31,919 nt of DNA, from positions 1 to 31,919 of the forward strand of contig CAZPHB010000025.1 of assembly GCA_964586595.1 (NCBI GenBank), in the 5' to 3' direction. The translations under genes were made by a program, and so were the position numbers. The DNA is from REEB481 sp964586595 (GTDB lineage Bacteria > Bacteroidota > Bacteroidia > NS11-12g > UBA955). Below, piece by piece: positions 1-6,474 of the stretch; position 1 is the stretch's first letter; every line of letters starts with the position of its first letter. Below the pieces are notes generated by a model. That model saw nothing but the letters and a program-made list of their open reading frames with translations. It was not told the origin of the DNA and did no database searches.

Positions 1-2
1 AT

Positions 3-317
3 ACCGTTGCTGCTCTGTACAAGGAGCGCTGGAACATCGAAGTGTTCTTCAAGCAAATCAAATCACACCTGCGCATCAAGACATTTGTCGGCACCTCAGA
101 AAATGCCGTAAGAATCCAACTATGGACAGCCCTGATTACCATTCTGCTGCTCAAGGCCATGCAGAAAATCGTATCATACAAGTGGCATCTGTCCAATCTG
201 ATTACATTTCTGAGAATGCATCTGTTCGTAAAAACCGGACTGAAACAATACCTCGACAGGCCTTTTGAACCTGAAAGCCTATCCTCTGAAGATATTCAAC
301 TCAGCTTGTTCACCTGA
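3..317 (+). CDS. IS4-family transposase, C-terminal part (5' end outside window)
   Basis: The frame is open from the window edge and ends at TGA 315-317, giving about 104 residues. It begins TVAALYKERWNIEVFFKQIK, which fits the Y-(2)-R-(3)-E-(6)-K signature of IS4-family DDE transposases exactly: Y, two residues, R, three, E, six, K. The E of this signature is the third catalytic acidic residue of the DDE triad. It is followed by a segment (LRIKTFVGTSENAV) typical of the same family. The two catalytic Asp residues would lie upstream of the window. The gene is read in the plus direction, towards the accessory genes. The IS right end must lie shortly after the stop, but I could not recognise its terminal inverted repeat without the left end. 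The translated part shows no disruption. Confidence 0.9.
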   Translation, partial: TVAALYKERWNIEVFFKQIKSHLRIKTFVGTSENAVRIQLWTALITILLLKAMQKIVSYKWHLSNLITFLRMHLFVKTGLKQYLDRPFEPESLSSEDIQLSLFT

Positions 318-605
318 AAAAAAAGGGGGGGTAAAATTCAAAACCAACGTTTTTTCAACGCTAACTTATTATTAATCAAGGCCTTATATGCTCAAATAGA
401 AACGTTTTGGACAGCAGTGATACTTATTGACAAATTTGACGGTCTTGCAATAAATATTCAAGAATGCGTATTAAATGGAAAGCGTTACACGTTTGCGCCG
501 CGTTTTTTTAATCACCTAATTTGGTATTCTTTAATTACAGATTTAAACACTAGTATATTCGTGCCTAGGTATATACAAGAAGTTTCCGGTTTTATGGTAT
601 AAATA
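318..605. other. Gene-free AT-rich stretch after the transposase
   Basis: This stretch lies between the transposase stop and the end of the convergent minus-strand gene. It starts with an A-run followed by a run of seven G. The right end of the IS is probably here, but its exact boundary is not visible. A plus-strand open frame crosses the stretch (GTG at 417, stop 602), but it looks like chance openness in AT-rich DNA and I do not call it a gene. Confidence 0.5.
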
Positions 606-1359
606 TTAATCAATATTCCAATACGCATCGGGATCTCCACCAAATGCATCATCAATGAATTTATCACTATATCCTTCAACTTCTTGGGCATGAGAACCTT
701 GATATCGTCGATATGTTTTTTTCTCTATATCTTCATTCCACCCAAATCTTATCTTCTTGTCTTCTCGTGACAACTTTTGTTGCAAAATATTCTTCGGGAA
801 TTCATACTTATTTAAACCATATATGGGACGGTATGAATATATATCCTCCATCTTATATTCAATCTCTAACCCCAAATAAAGTTTATAATCCAAACTCTGG
901 ATTCTCTGCAAATCATCCTCGGAAAGGTTAAACTCTCTTCTATTTATAATACACCAGTTAACGTACCAAGGGTCACCTAATAAGACCGCATCAGATTTGC
1001 CCTTTGGGCGACTTACTTCGTTCAGATACTTTAAAAATGTGTTTTTTTTCATTCTCTCTATAAATCTTTCTTCACTAGAAACTATTACGCCTCCAAATAA
1101 ATCTTCCAGATATTTTTGCAAGATCCACGTATCCAGATTTATCTCTTATAGTAATGCGCATTAACGTATCACCAATTTCAAAATGCATTCTGTTAACTAT
1201 ATATGAGTATGGTAATACAGAATTCTTTATTACTTCTATTCGATAAATTAAATACTGCCTCAAATAACTCAAAGGGATTTCATTACTTCCTTGATAAACT
1301 TGCATTAGCCCGAGTCCTTGGTATTTTCCAAAATTGAATTTGTAATTTTCGATTTCCAT
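606..1359 (-). pseudogene. Frameshifted hypothetical protein with FGKYQG motif (DUF3820-like)
   Basis: Two overlapping minus-strand frames form one protein of about 250 residues. The first (ATG at 1359, 94 codons) starts MEIENYKFNFGKYQG, recalling the FGKYKG motif of DUF3820/exonuclease-X C-terminal-like proteins. It runs out of frame near 1110. The second frame ends at 606 and carries a region (DPWYVNWCIINRREFNL) that resembles the other half of that fold (Y-I-x-W-C-x-x-N). It finishes with an acidic tail ending GGDPDAYWNID. The join falls in a run of five A in the coding strand (GCAAAAAT). Removing one A restores a single frame reading GYVDLAKYLEDLFGG. This is either a true pseudogene or a sequencing error in the A-tract. 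The start directly follows the stop of the preceding gene, so the three minus-strand genes look like one operon. The function is unknown, and the family link rests on motif resemblance only. Confidence 0.6.
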
Positions 1360-1851
1360 TTAAATGTTTTTAATGTTTCTTTTTTCTAATACCAATTTAT
1401 TCTTTACATATACATATTCACTCCCTAACATCATGTATCTCCCATTTACCCTGTCCACTTTTCTATAATTCAACTCGTAATTAACATCATCAAATATTTT
1501 TAACCTTACTGCTTCTTTTATTCCTACCGCTTCGATTGTAACTATTTTTAATTTCCTTCCTAAAAGTTCTTCTTGAAACAGATCTTCTAATTTAATATTA
1601 ATACCTATCAAGGCACTTTCAGAACCTTCGTACCAATTTGTTACTTTTATTGGAAATCTATTCCTCCATTTTTCGAAATTAAATTGATGCCAGCAGGTCT
1701 TGTAAATAATCTTCCCAATTACTTCATCCTTAAGGAAGTCTGGTTGGCTTATAATTTCCATACATAAACCCTTTACAGAGGTTCTGTTCGAGGGCGTATC
1801 AATTTCGTGACGAAACCCTATAATTCTTACATCTCCCATGTAGGAACACAT
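1360..1851 (-). CDS. Hypothetical protein, 163 aa, middle gene of low-GC operon
   Basis: I do not recognise this protein. It is soluble-looking, with no signal peptide or membrane segment, and is rich in Lys, Ile, Asn and Glu. ATG at 1851 is taken as the start; a second in-frame ATG lies four codons later (1839) and is an equal candidate because no ribosome binding site decides between them. The gene begins 8 bases after the stop of the upstream gene and ends at TAA 1360-1362, immediately before the next gene's ATG, so translation of the three genes is probably coupled. Base composition is clearly more AT-rich than the core genes after 7226, which suggests acquisition by transfer. The position between an IS and toxin-antitoxin genes fits an accessory role, but nothing in the sequence shows which one. 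Confidence 0.65.
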   Translation of the reverse strand: MCSYMGDVRIIGFRHEIDTPSNRTSVKGLCMEIISQPDFLKDEVIGKIIYKTCWHQFNFEKWRNRFPIKVTNWYEGSESALIGINIKLEDLFQEELLGRKLKIVTIEAVGIKEAVRLKIFDDVNYELNYRKVDRVNGRYMMLGSEYVYVKNKLVLEKRNIKNI

Positions 1852-1859
1852 TTGATTTT

Positions 1860-2564
1860 TTATGCGTAGTAAACAATTCTGACATTTCTATCTGTCATAT
1901 GCAATTCAAACTGAACAATATCTTTATCTCTTCCATAGGTGGCTTTAAATTTATAATCCATATCTGGACAAATAAAACTTTTATAATCATCATTAGAATC
2001 GATTAAACGAGACTTTTTTGTTGTTAGAGACGGATGGATGCTTATTAGCCATTCTTCTTTATTATCAGATTTCCTTATGGTAATAGTTCTACTGATTTCA
2101 TGTTTGGATACTAGCTTATTGCTTTCATACCTACTATGACTGGAGGAATGAAATACTTGTGAATTATTATTCAAGTTATCTATTGCTACTCCATGGTTAT
2201 TCTGGAAGTAGTCCCTCAAAAAATCCCACATGCCAGACCATTCTACATTGTTAATTATTCCAAAATTTGCTATTAATTGTTGTTCTTTGGAATATTGATT
2301 TGGGAACAATTCCATTGCAGCCTCAGTAAACATGTTTGCTACCGAATTTGCATCCTGAGTTTTGTGTTTTTTTCCGAAAAGGTAATCTAATAAACCAGTA
2401 TTTTTTTTGTTATTCTTATTTATATTTTCTAAATAGTACAAGCAGGCATTGTTGATTACCTCAGCTTCAATATCAGACAATGAAATAGTACCTTTTTTTT
2501 CCCTGAGGCGATTGATTGATCTGGTTAATTGTTGCTTGACCTGATTTTTATCCATGTTATCCAT
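1860..2564 (-). CDS. Hypothetical protein, 234 aa, first gene of low-GC operon
   Basis: This protein is not recognised. The N-terminal third (to about residue 65) is helical and charged, starting MDNMDKNQVKQQLTRSINRL. An Asn/Lys-rich linker follows around residues 48-75. The C-terminal part is rich in alternating hydrophobic and charged residues that look like beta strands and ends HMTDRNVRIVYYA. There is no signal peptide or membrane helix. ATG 2564 is the first of two nearby methionines; the second is three codons later. It leads a minus-strand run of three genes with tight spacing. Composition is AT-rich like its two partners and unlike the core region. A clear TAnnTTTG promoter was not found in the 60 bases upstream. 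Confidence 0.65.
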   Translation of the reverse strand: MDNMDKNQVKQQLTRSINRLREKKGTISLSDIEAEVINNACLYYLENINKNNKKNTGLLDYLFGKKHKTQDANSVANMFTEAAMELFPNQYSKEQQLIANFGIINNVEWSGMWDFLRDYFQNNHGVAIDNLNNNSQVFHSSSHSRYESNKLVSKHEISRTITIRKSDNKEEWLISIHPSLTTKKSRLIDSNDDYKSFICPDMDYKFKATYGRDKDIVQFELHMTDRNVRIVYYA

Positions 2565-2935
2565 TATTTATTATAATTAATTTTTTGTTGTCATATTTTT
2601 CAAACTTCCTTCCAATAGAAAATTATAAGAGTGACGAATTAAGCATATATAGACATTATCGCGCAAGCATAATTTTTTAACTCATTGATTATCAAACATT
2701 TAGATTTTACATAGGCATTTTTGTAGCCCAACTCTAGATGCAAGAGTCAGGATTTCCGACTTTTGGTCTGCTTGCTTCAGGCCATTTCCAATTCAGAATT
2801 GAAGCAGCAACGAACACGATGTTACTTCTATAAACAGACCCTCTGTGCAGTGGCCTTAAATTTTGAAGTGTTTAAGCGTTCCAGGCATTTTCAAATCGTG
2901 TAGCTCCCCCATTCCTTATTCGTTCAGTTTTTCAT
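2565..2935. other. Intergenic stretch without a recognisable gene
   Basis: About 370 bases separate the low-GC operon from the first tRNA-derived repeat. The first half is very AT-rich, while the second half has the base composition of the repeat region. Short open frames exist on both strands around 2730-2870, but they have no recognisable product, no good start context and no homology I can see. It may hold decayed DNA from an earlier insertion. Confidence 0.4.
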
Positions 2936-3044
2936 GGTCCCGTAGTTAAGCATGTTGAGCCTGCCGCATGGCGGGCGAAATCCCGGCCAAAGCACAAGCG
3001 CAGCGCCGTGGCTTGCGTCGGGAGATACTACGAATGCCTACGGA
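2936..3044 (+). repeat. tRNA-Arg-derived repeat, copy 1 (D-loop insert)
   Basis: The left part (GGTCCCGTAGT) equals the acceptor 5' strand and start of the D-arm of the intact tRNA-Arg at 4268. The right part (GATACTACGAATGCCT) equals its D-arm 3' strand and anticodon stem 5' strand. Between them sits an insert of about 69 bp absent from the intact tRNA gene. The insert holds a hairpin at 2959-2976 (GCCTGCC, loop GCAT, GGCGGGC) and a second outer pairing CCCG/CGGG that encloses CAAGC/GCTTG. After the anticodon region the tRNA similarity stops, so no functional tRNA can form. The stretch from TAGT to GAATGCCT is 97 bp, the same as in copies 2 and 3. Confidence 0.8.
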
Positions 3045-3163
3045 ATATCCGGCATTGACCGAAAGGCCTTGCTGCACGTTTTATTGCATATAGCATTTCA
3101 TTCCAGGTGTGCCCCACATGCTTATCAAGCAAGCAACCAAAAAAGGTCTAAGATGATACTCAG

Positions 3164-3511
3164 TCAGCGGATCTTTTCTTTCCGGATAATTTCTTCAACT
3201 TGCACTTCCAACACCGGCACAATCTGCGCTACAACACCCCAAACGGCCATAAGATCTACCCCGATGTAATCATGAATCAGTTTGTCCCGCATACCGGCAA
3301 TCTTCTTCCATTATATTTCCGGATATCTTGAACGGAATTCCTCATCCAGCTTCTTGGCAGCTTCTCCGATTATCTCGAAATTCCGGATTACTGCATCCTG
3401 AACGAGCTGGTTTTGCATAAACCCTTTTTCATCCATCCCGGTGGTATAGATTCGGATTCGTTAAATACAATCACGGATATAATCAAGGTAGATGAGCTCA
3501 TCTTTCTTCAT
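3164..3511 (-). pseudogene. hepT: HepT-like toxin (DUF86) with two in-frame stop codons
   Basis: The minus-strand frame starts at ATG 3511, overlapping the mntA stop by ATGA, and runs 115 codons to TGA 3164-3166. It reads as a complete HepT/DUF86 ribonuclease: MKKDELIYLDYIRDCI at the N-terminus, then a QDAVIRNFEIIGEAAKKL block typical of the family. The active-site RX4HXY motif is intact (R75, H80, Y82 in RDKLIHDY). Codons 17 and 67 are both TAA, which would abolish translation of the toxin. No frameshift is needed anywhere else, so the decay looks recent. In the family, HepT is an mRNA or tRNA-acting RNase neutralised by MntA through polyadenylylation of the Tyr in this motif. Confidence 0.88.
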
Positions 3512-3789
3512 ACCAAACGGATGATATCAGATTCTATGTAAGGCCTCAGCGAGGCATGGACGGAGCGCAGGGTGATCAGATCCACTTTTATGCCCAGTAA
3601 TTCAGAAAGTTCCTGCTCCAGACCAATCAACTCGAGCAGGTTCACGTTGGTATCAAAATCAATTAAAATATCCAGATCGCTATGCGCAAGTTGCTCGCCA
3701 CGGGCGTATGAACCAAAAATGCCCACCATCCGGGGTTGAACCCTTTGCGTAACCCTTTTTATAATTTGCTCCTGCTGCGGCGTGATCAT
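3508..3789 (-). CDS. mntA: MntA-like antitoxin, minimal nucleotidyltransferase
   Basis: This 93-residue protein is a minimal nucleotidyltransferase. The signature GS-(x10)-DxD is complete: GSYARGEQLAHSDLDILIDF around residues 26-45. Such MNT proteins are antitoxins of the HepT/MntA type; the known mechanism is transfer of AMP units to a Tyr in the RX4HXY motif of HepT. The gene is intact and overlaps the following hepT remnant by four bases (ATGA), the normal operon arrangement. As hepT is interrupted, this may now be an orphan antitoxin. The start ATG 3789 matches the usual family length. Confidence 0.9.
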   Translation of the reverse strand: MITPQQEQIIKRVTQRVQPRMVGIFGSYARGEQLAHSDLDILIDFDTNVNLLELIGLEQELSELLGIKVDLITLRSVHASLRPYIESDIIRLV

Positions 3790-3811
3790 AATCGCGAATC
3801 TAATTTTACAC

Positions 3812-3819
3812 TAAAGGTA
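3812..3819 (-). promoter_or_regulatory. Possible -7 element of mntA-hepT
   Basis: On the minus strand this reads TACCTTTA, one mismatch from the Bacteroidota -7 consensus TAnnTTTG. It lies 22 bases before the mntA ATG at a plausible distance. No clear -33 element was identified. Confidence 0.3.
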
Positions 3820-3945
3820 GCCCAATACATTCAAGAAAGCGTTTTCATTTTCTGGATTTCCCCGGCTCCTTGTCACAAATATAAACGAATACGATTTGTG
3901 CAAGAGATGTTCAATTCTGTTGTCGCATAGGTTGCTCCAATCTCT

Positions 3946-4045
3946 TAGTAAAGCATGTTGAGCCTGCCGCATGGCGGGCGAAATCCCGACCAAAGCACAA
4001 GCGCAGCACCGTGGTTTGCGTCGGGAGCTACTACGAATGCCTCCG
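3946..4045 (+). repeat. tRNA-Arg-derived repeat, copy 2 (D-loop insert)
   Basis: This copy has the same 97-bp layout as copy 1 from TAGT to GAATGCCT, with a few substitutions in the insert, and continues through CCG at the anticodon position. The tRNA acceptor 5' strand is degraded here (ATCTCT instead of GGTCCCG). The 67 bp that follow (4043-4109) closely resemble the 68 bp before the intact tRNA (4207-4274). The block thus repeats as a tandem unit: the TAGT positions of copy 2, copy 3 and the intact tRNA are 3946, 4110 and 4275, a period of 164-165 bp. Confidence 0.82.
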
Positions 4046-4103
4046 CACGTTCTTATCCTTCCAAACACTGCCTCGACAGCCCTGTTGCCAGGTCTTCAAC
4101 TCT

Positions 4104-4209
4104 GTCCCGTAGTAAAGAATGTTGAGCCTGCCGCATGGCGGGCGAAATCCCGGCCAAAACACAAGCGAAGCGCCGTGGCTTGCGTCGGGAGATGCTACGA
4201 ATGCCTCCG
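4104..4209 (+). repeat. tRNA-Arg-derived repeat, copy 3 (D-loop insert)
   Basis: This copy is closest to the intact tRNA. GTCCCGTAGTA, then AAGAATG, is followed by a 69-bp insert and then GATGCTACGAATGCCTCCG. Against the intact gene (TAGTAGAATGGATACTACG) the extra DNA falls after GAATG and before GAT, inside the D-loop, plus two extra A. The sequence after the anticodon CCG is not tRNA but the promoter-like spacer of the next unit. It is therefore a tRNA-like relic or a structured element that uses tRNA sequence, not a working tRNA. Confidence 0.82.
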
Positions 4210-4232
4210 CACGTTCTTATCCTTCCAAACAC

Positions 4233-4240
4233 TACCTTTG
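4233..4240 (+). promoter_or_regulatory. -7 element upstream of tRNA-Arg
   Basis: TACCTTTG fits the Bacteroidota TAnnTTTG -7 consensus and lies 27 bases before the tRNA 5' end, allowing a short precursor leader. The equivalent position one repeat unit upstream (4069-4076) reads TGCCTCGA, so the promoter of copy 3 appears lost. Confidence 0.5.
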
Positions 4241-4267
4241 CAGCCCCGTTGCCGCATTGGCGACTAT

Positions 4268-4339
4268 GGTCCCGTAGTAGAATGGATACTACGAATGCCT
4301 CCGGAGCATTAGATCCAGGTTCGATTCCTGGCGGGACCA
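4268..4339 (+). tRNA. tRNA-Arg (anticodon CCG)
   Basis: A full cloverleaf can be drawn. The acceptor stem pairs GGTCCCG with CGGGACC (4268-4274 and 4332-4338). The D-arm is GTAG/CTAC with loop AATGGATA. The anticodon stem AATGC/GCATT encloses loop CTCCGGA with anticodon CCG at 4301-4303. A four-base variable region is followed by the T-arm CCAGG/CCTGG with loop TTCGATT. The discriminator is A4339 and the CCA end is not encoded. It decodes CGG arginine codons. Three partial, insert-bearing copies lie upstream on the same strand. The gene sits inside an accessory region, and tRNA genes are common landing sites for mobile DNA. Confidence 0.95.
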
Positions 4340-4379
4340 CTATACTGGTCTCGATAGCGAGCTCCGCCTTGATACGCGG

Positions 4380-4399
4380 TCACTTGCCGGTGCAAGTGA
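4380..4399 (+). terminator. Hairpin downstream of tRNA-Arg, possible terminator
   Basis: TCACTTGC and GCAAGTGA pair perfectly over eight bases around loop CGGT, 40 bases after the tRNA 3' end. It is followed only by a short T-run (TTT), so termination strength is uncertain. Confidence 0.4.
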
Positions 4400-4490
4400 T
4401 TTGATTCCTGATGCAGTGGATGTCTGAGCACTTAACCGGATAACCCATAGGGAATACGTGGACTCAGATTTAGCCTTAACATCTCACATG

Positions 4491-4985
4491 CTACAAGGCC
4501 AGTAATTCAATTTGCTTCATCGGTAAAAACATCATGTTGCGCTCAGACAGACGGATGAACCCGTACAACTCATAAAATGAGGCTGCTTTGTCATGTATCG
4601 GATCAACAACCACAGCCAAAGCACCCATGTGTGCTGCCGAAATTTGGCATGCACGCTTCAATGCATCCAGCAAGAGCAGTTCACCTACTCCCTGACCCTT
4701 TACACTGATGTCTCTGGCCAATCTTCCCAAAAGAACCAAAGGAATATCATAATGGGCGGGTATGTGTTTTACATAAGCTTCCGGAATGCTTTCACGACTT
4801 AAACTCATACTGCTCAGCGTGTAATATCCGATAACCCTGTTTGAATCATTCGTTGCAACAAAACACACACTCAAATGCCGGCGCATATCCTGACCAGCCT
4901 GCTGCTGCAGGTATCTGGTCAAAGTAGCTTCCTCACAATGAAATCCTGATCGCTGATGCGCGGCGTTGAGCTGCGCAATAATCAC
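4491..4985 (-). CDS. tacT: GNAT-family acetyltransferase toxin (TacT-like)
   Basis: This 164-residue GNAT-fold protein has the length and motifs of the TacT/AtaT toxin group, which block translation by acetylating aminoacyl-tRNA. The acetyl-CoA loop is VKGQGVGELLLLDAL (about residues 95-109). A Tyr in SFYELYGF near the C-terminus is the usual catalytic position. The central LLGRLARDISVKG segment is characteristic of this toxin subgroup. It overlaps the upstream DUF1778 gene by four bases (ATGA), the standard antitoxin-toxin order. No disruption is seen, so the toxin is probably active. The tRNA substrate cannot be told from sequence. A general GNAT enzyme is the less likely alternative. Confidence 0.9.
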   Translation of the reverse strand: MIIAQLNAAHQRSGFHCEEATLTRYLQQQAGQDMRRHLSVCFVATNDSNRVIGYYTLSSMSLSRESIPEAYVKHIPAHYDIPLVLLGRLARDISVKGQGVGELLLLDALKRACQISAAHMGALAVVVDPIHDKAASFYELYGFIRLSERNMMFLPMKQIELLAL

Positions 4986-5260
4986 TCCGGGCTGATGCGC
5001 TTTTTATAACGACTGGCTGCTGCTTGCAGCACCTTATTGGGTTCAGAAGAACCAAAGACTGCTTCGAAAAATACCTTGGAGTCCATCGGCCCCAAACACA
5101 GTTGCTCCTGTCGAGAAATCAAATCTTGGGCATGCTGTTTCAATACATTCACCAGAAAAAAGTTTAAATCTTGCTCGCCGCTCAGGGTCATGGCTCGTTG
5201 CAACAAGCGCTTTTCACGCGCAGTTACAGAAATCTCTATGCGTTCCTCCCCTGAAAACAT
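4982..5260 (-). CDS. tacA: DUF1778 antitoxin (TacA-like, ribbon-helix-helix)
   Basis: The protein is 92 residues when started at ATG 5260 (MFSGEERIEISVTAREKRLL). It has an N-terminal ribbon-helix-helix DNA-binding segment (RIEISVTAREKRLLQRAM) and a C-terminal tail ending SRYKKRISPE that would wrap the toxin, as in the TacA/DUF1778 family. A longer frame back to 5455 exists but would add 65 residues unlike the family and read through the promoter and a duplicated foreign segment, so I reject it. A good -7 box lies 23 bases before ATG 5260. It overlaps tacT by ATGA. The pair is expected to autorepress through the RHH domain. Confidence 0.88.
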   Translation of the reverse strand: MFSGEERIEISVTAREKRLLQRAMTLSGEQDLNFFLVNVLKQHAQDLISRQEQLCLGPMDSKVFFEAVFGSSEPNKVLQAAASRYKKRISPE

Positions 5261-5275
5261 ACGCTGATAACTTTC

Positions 5276-5291
5276 TCTTTGCTCAAAGATA
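5276..5291 (-). promoter_or_regulatory. tacAT promoter -7 box with overlapping inverted repeat
   Basis: On the minus strand TATCTTTG (5284-5291) is an exact TAnnTTTG -7 element. It overlaps a perfect inverted repeat, TCTTTG-CT-CAAAGA (5276-5289, written on the plus strand). A site of this kind at the promoter would suit binding by the ribbon-helix-helix antitoxin; that role is inferred. Confidence 0.5.
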
Positions 5292-5305
5292 TAACATTTA
5301 AAGCA

Positions 5306-5380
5306 CCTTTCGCAACTACCCCAAACACATACCACCCCCTTATCTTTGTTTCCCATGTTGTTCCGCTCTAAACGCCGCAT
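5306..5380 (+). repeat. Direct repeat copy A: duplicate of the S41 gene promoter and start
   Basis: These 75 bp match 7226-7301 with two substitutions and one missing C. They include the -7 box TATCTTTG (5341-5348) and an ATG (5355) followed by the first codons of the S41 protease gene. The copied reading frame ends after 18 codons at TAA 5409. The copy lies on the tacA side of the AbiE pair, so the two copies bracket abiEi-abiEii. Confidence 0.88.
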
Positions 5381-5451
5381 TCCCGGGAAGCGTAAGGAGG
5401 TAGCCGGATAAACATATACCTTCTCTGAAGCCAGGGAAGATCCCTGAATGT

Positions 5452-6474
5452 TCATGAACCCGATAGATTGATTGTTGTTTCTATTTCCTTCGTTACCCGA
5501 ATGATTTCTGAAAATTCTGGAATCTCTCCATACATCATTTCCCGGGCCATCTGCTCATAATCTTTATTCAATGCCTGCAACAATGAAGGTTCAGGTATCA
5601 TGGAAATATTGCCTAAGGTCATCGAATCATAATCAAAATGTCTTAACCTTGAATAAGCCTTTCGATAGGCCATGATTTCTTCTAAAAACGAGCGATTTTG
5701 TAGTACATCACCGGCCAGACCGGAACTGAATATCCGATATACATCATAATAATGCCTGGACATCCTTTGAATGCGCATTTTACTGTGATCAGCCCGATTA
5801 TATTCTTCATGCAGTAGTAAGATCTTTTCAATAAAAGTTGTTTGTGGTTTCAATGTACGCACCGAAAAAGTCTCCTCGCCATAAACAGCCGCAGGAAAAT
5901 GACGATGCAACAAGGAACTTATTTCCCGATACTCCCATGGCGCTCTGCGTGATCTTACACTCACCTCGAATTTGATACGGTCTGCCACATACGCATTCAC
6001 TTCAAACAAGGATTTGTAATTTAAATAAATCACCTGCGGATCGGTATCAGGCATATCTTCACGCAACTGTTCCGCTTCAAGAGCATACAGGTCATCCGGA
6101 ACCTGCATCTGTACAAATGCCGTGTTTAATTCCCCGAGTAAATCTGTCCGGGTGAAGTTACTACCGGCTCTGCGCATGCGTTCTACATGATTTTTTGAAG
6201 GATGATCCATGTAGCCGAACCCAAATGCGGCAGCGTCAAGCGCAATGTCAATGTCCTCAGAAAACCGATCTATCAAACCAAAGCCTTTGCTGAGGGATGT
6301 TCCGCCTTTAAAAGTAAGATACTCAACATACCTGGTCTGGAAAAGTACATAAATACCAAGCGTAACCCACCAGTCCTTCTCAATTGCTTTTGCTGTTATT
6401 CCTGATGCACTCGCGGCAGCCTCGACAGCCGCCTTCCGGGAAGATGCATCAAGCCTGTGTAACCACCCCATCAT
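5452..6474 (-). CDS. abiEii: AbiEii-type nucleotidyltransferase toxin
   Basis: This 340-residue protein belongs to the AbiEii/AbiGii (DUF1814) nucleotidyltransferase family, the toxin of type IV AbiE abortive-infection systems. The active-site motif lies at residues 56-79: KGGTSLSK (G57, G58, S60, K63) followed by RFSEDIDIAL with the D74-x-D76 metal ligands. Later segments such as FIEKILLLHEE match the third family motif. These enzymes are thought to act on nucleotides or tRNA ends, causing growth arrest after phage infection. It overlaps abiEi by four bases (ATGA), so the two are translated together. The gene is complete and its motifs are intact. The length is typical of the family. Confidence 0.92.
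   Translation of the reverse strand: MMGWLHRLDASSRKAAVEAAASASGITAKAIEKDWWVTLGIYVLFQTRYVEYLTFKGGTSLSKGFGLIDRFSEDIDIALDAAAFGFGYMDHPSKNHVERMRRAGSNFTRTDLLGELNTAFVQMQVPDDLYALEAEQLREDMPDTDPQVIYLNYKSLFEVNAYVADRIKFEVSVRSRRAPWEYREISSLLHRHFPAAVYGEETFSVRTLKPQTTFIEKILLLHEEYNRADHSKMRIQRMSRHYYDVYRIFSSGLAGDVLQNRSFLEEIMAYRKAYSRLRHFDYDSMTLGNISMIPEPSLLQALNKDYEQMAREMMYGEIPEFSEIIRVTKEIETTINLSGS

Noticed and set aside
417..602. Plus-strand frame of 61 codons after the transposase
   Set aside because: AT-rich DNA that stays open by chance, with GTG start, no family resemblance and no promoter.
2952..3269. Plus-strand frame of 105 codons starting MLSLPHGGRNPG
   Set aside because: It translates the tRNA-derived repeat and then runs antisense through the hepT remnant; not a protein gene.
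3164..3511. Stop-codon recoding in hepT
   Set aside because: TAA ends many intact genes here (for example the 163-aa gene and the sigma factor), so TAA is a normal stop and hepT is simply broken.
3946..4274. Possible CRISPR or simple tandem array
   Set aside because: Units are 164-165 bp, contain tRNA sequence and have similar, not unique, spacers; no cas genes are near.
3811..4404. Several short frames on both strands through the repeats and tRNA
   Set aside because: They are translations of the repeats, the tRNA gene and their spacers.
5261..5455. N-terminal extension of TacA to 157 residues
   Set aside because: It would read through the tacAT promoter and the duplicated S41 promoter copy and has no family match.
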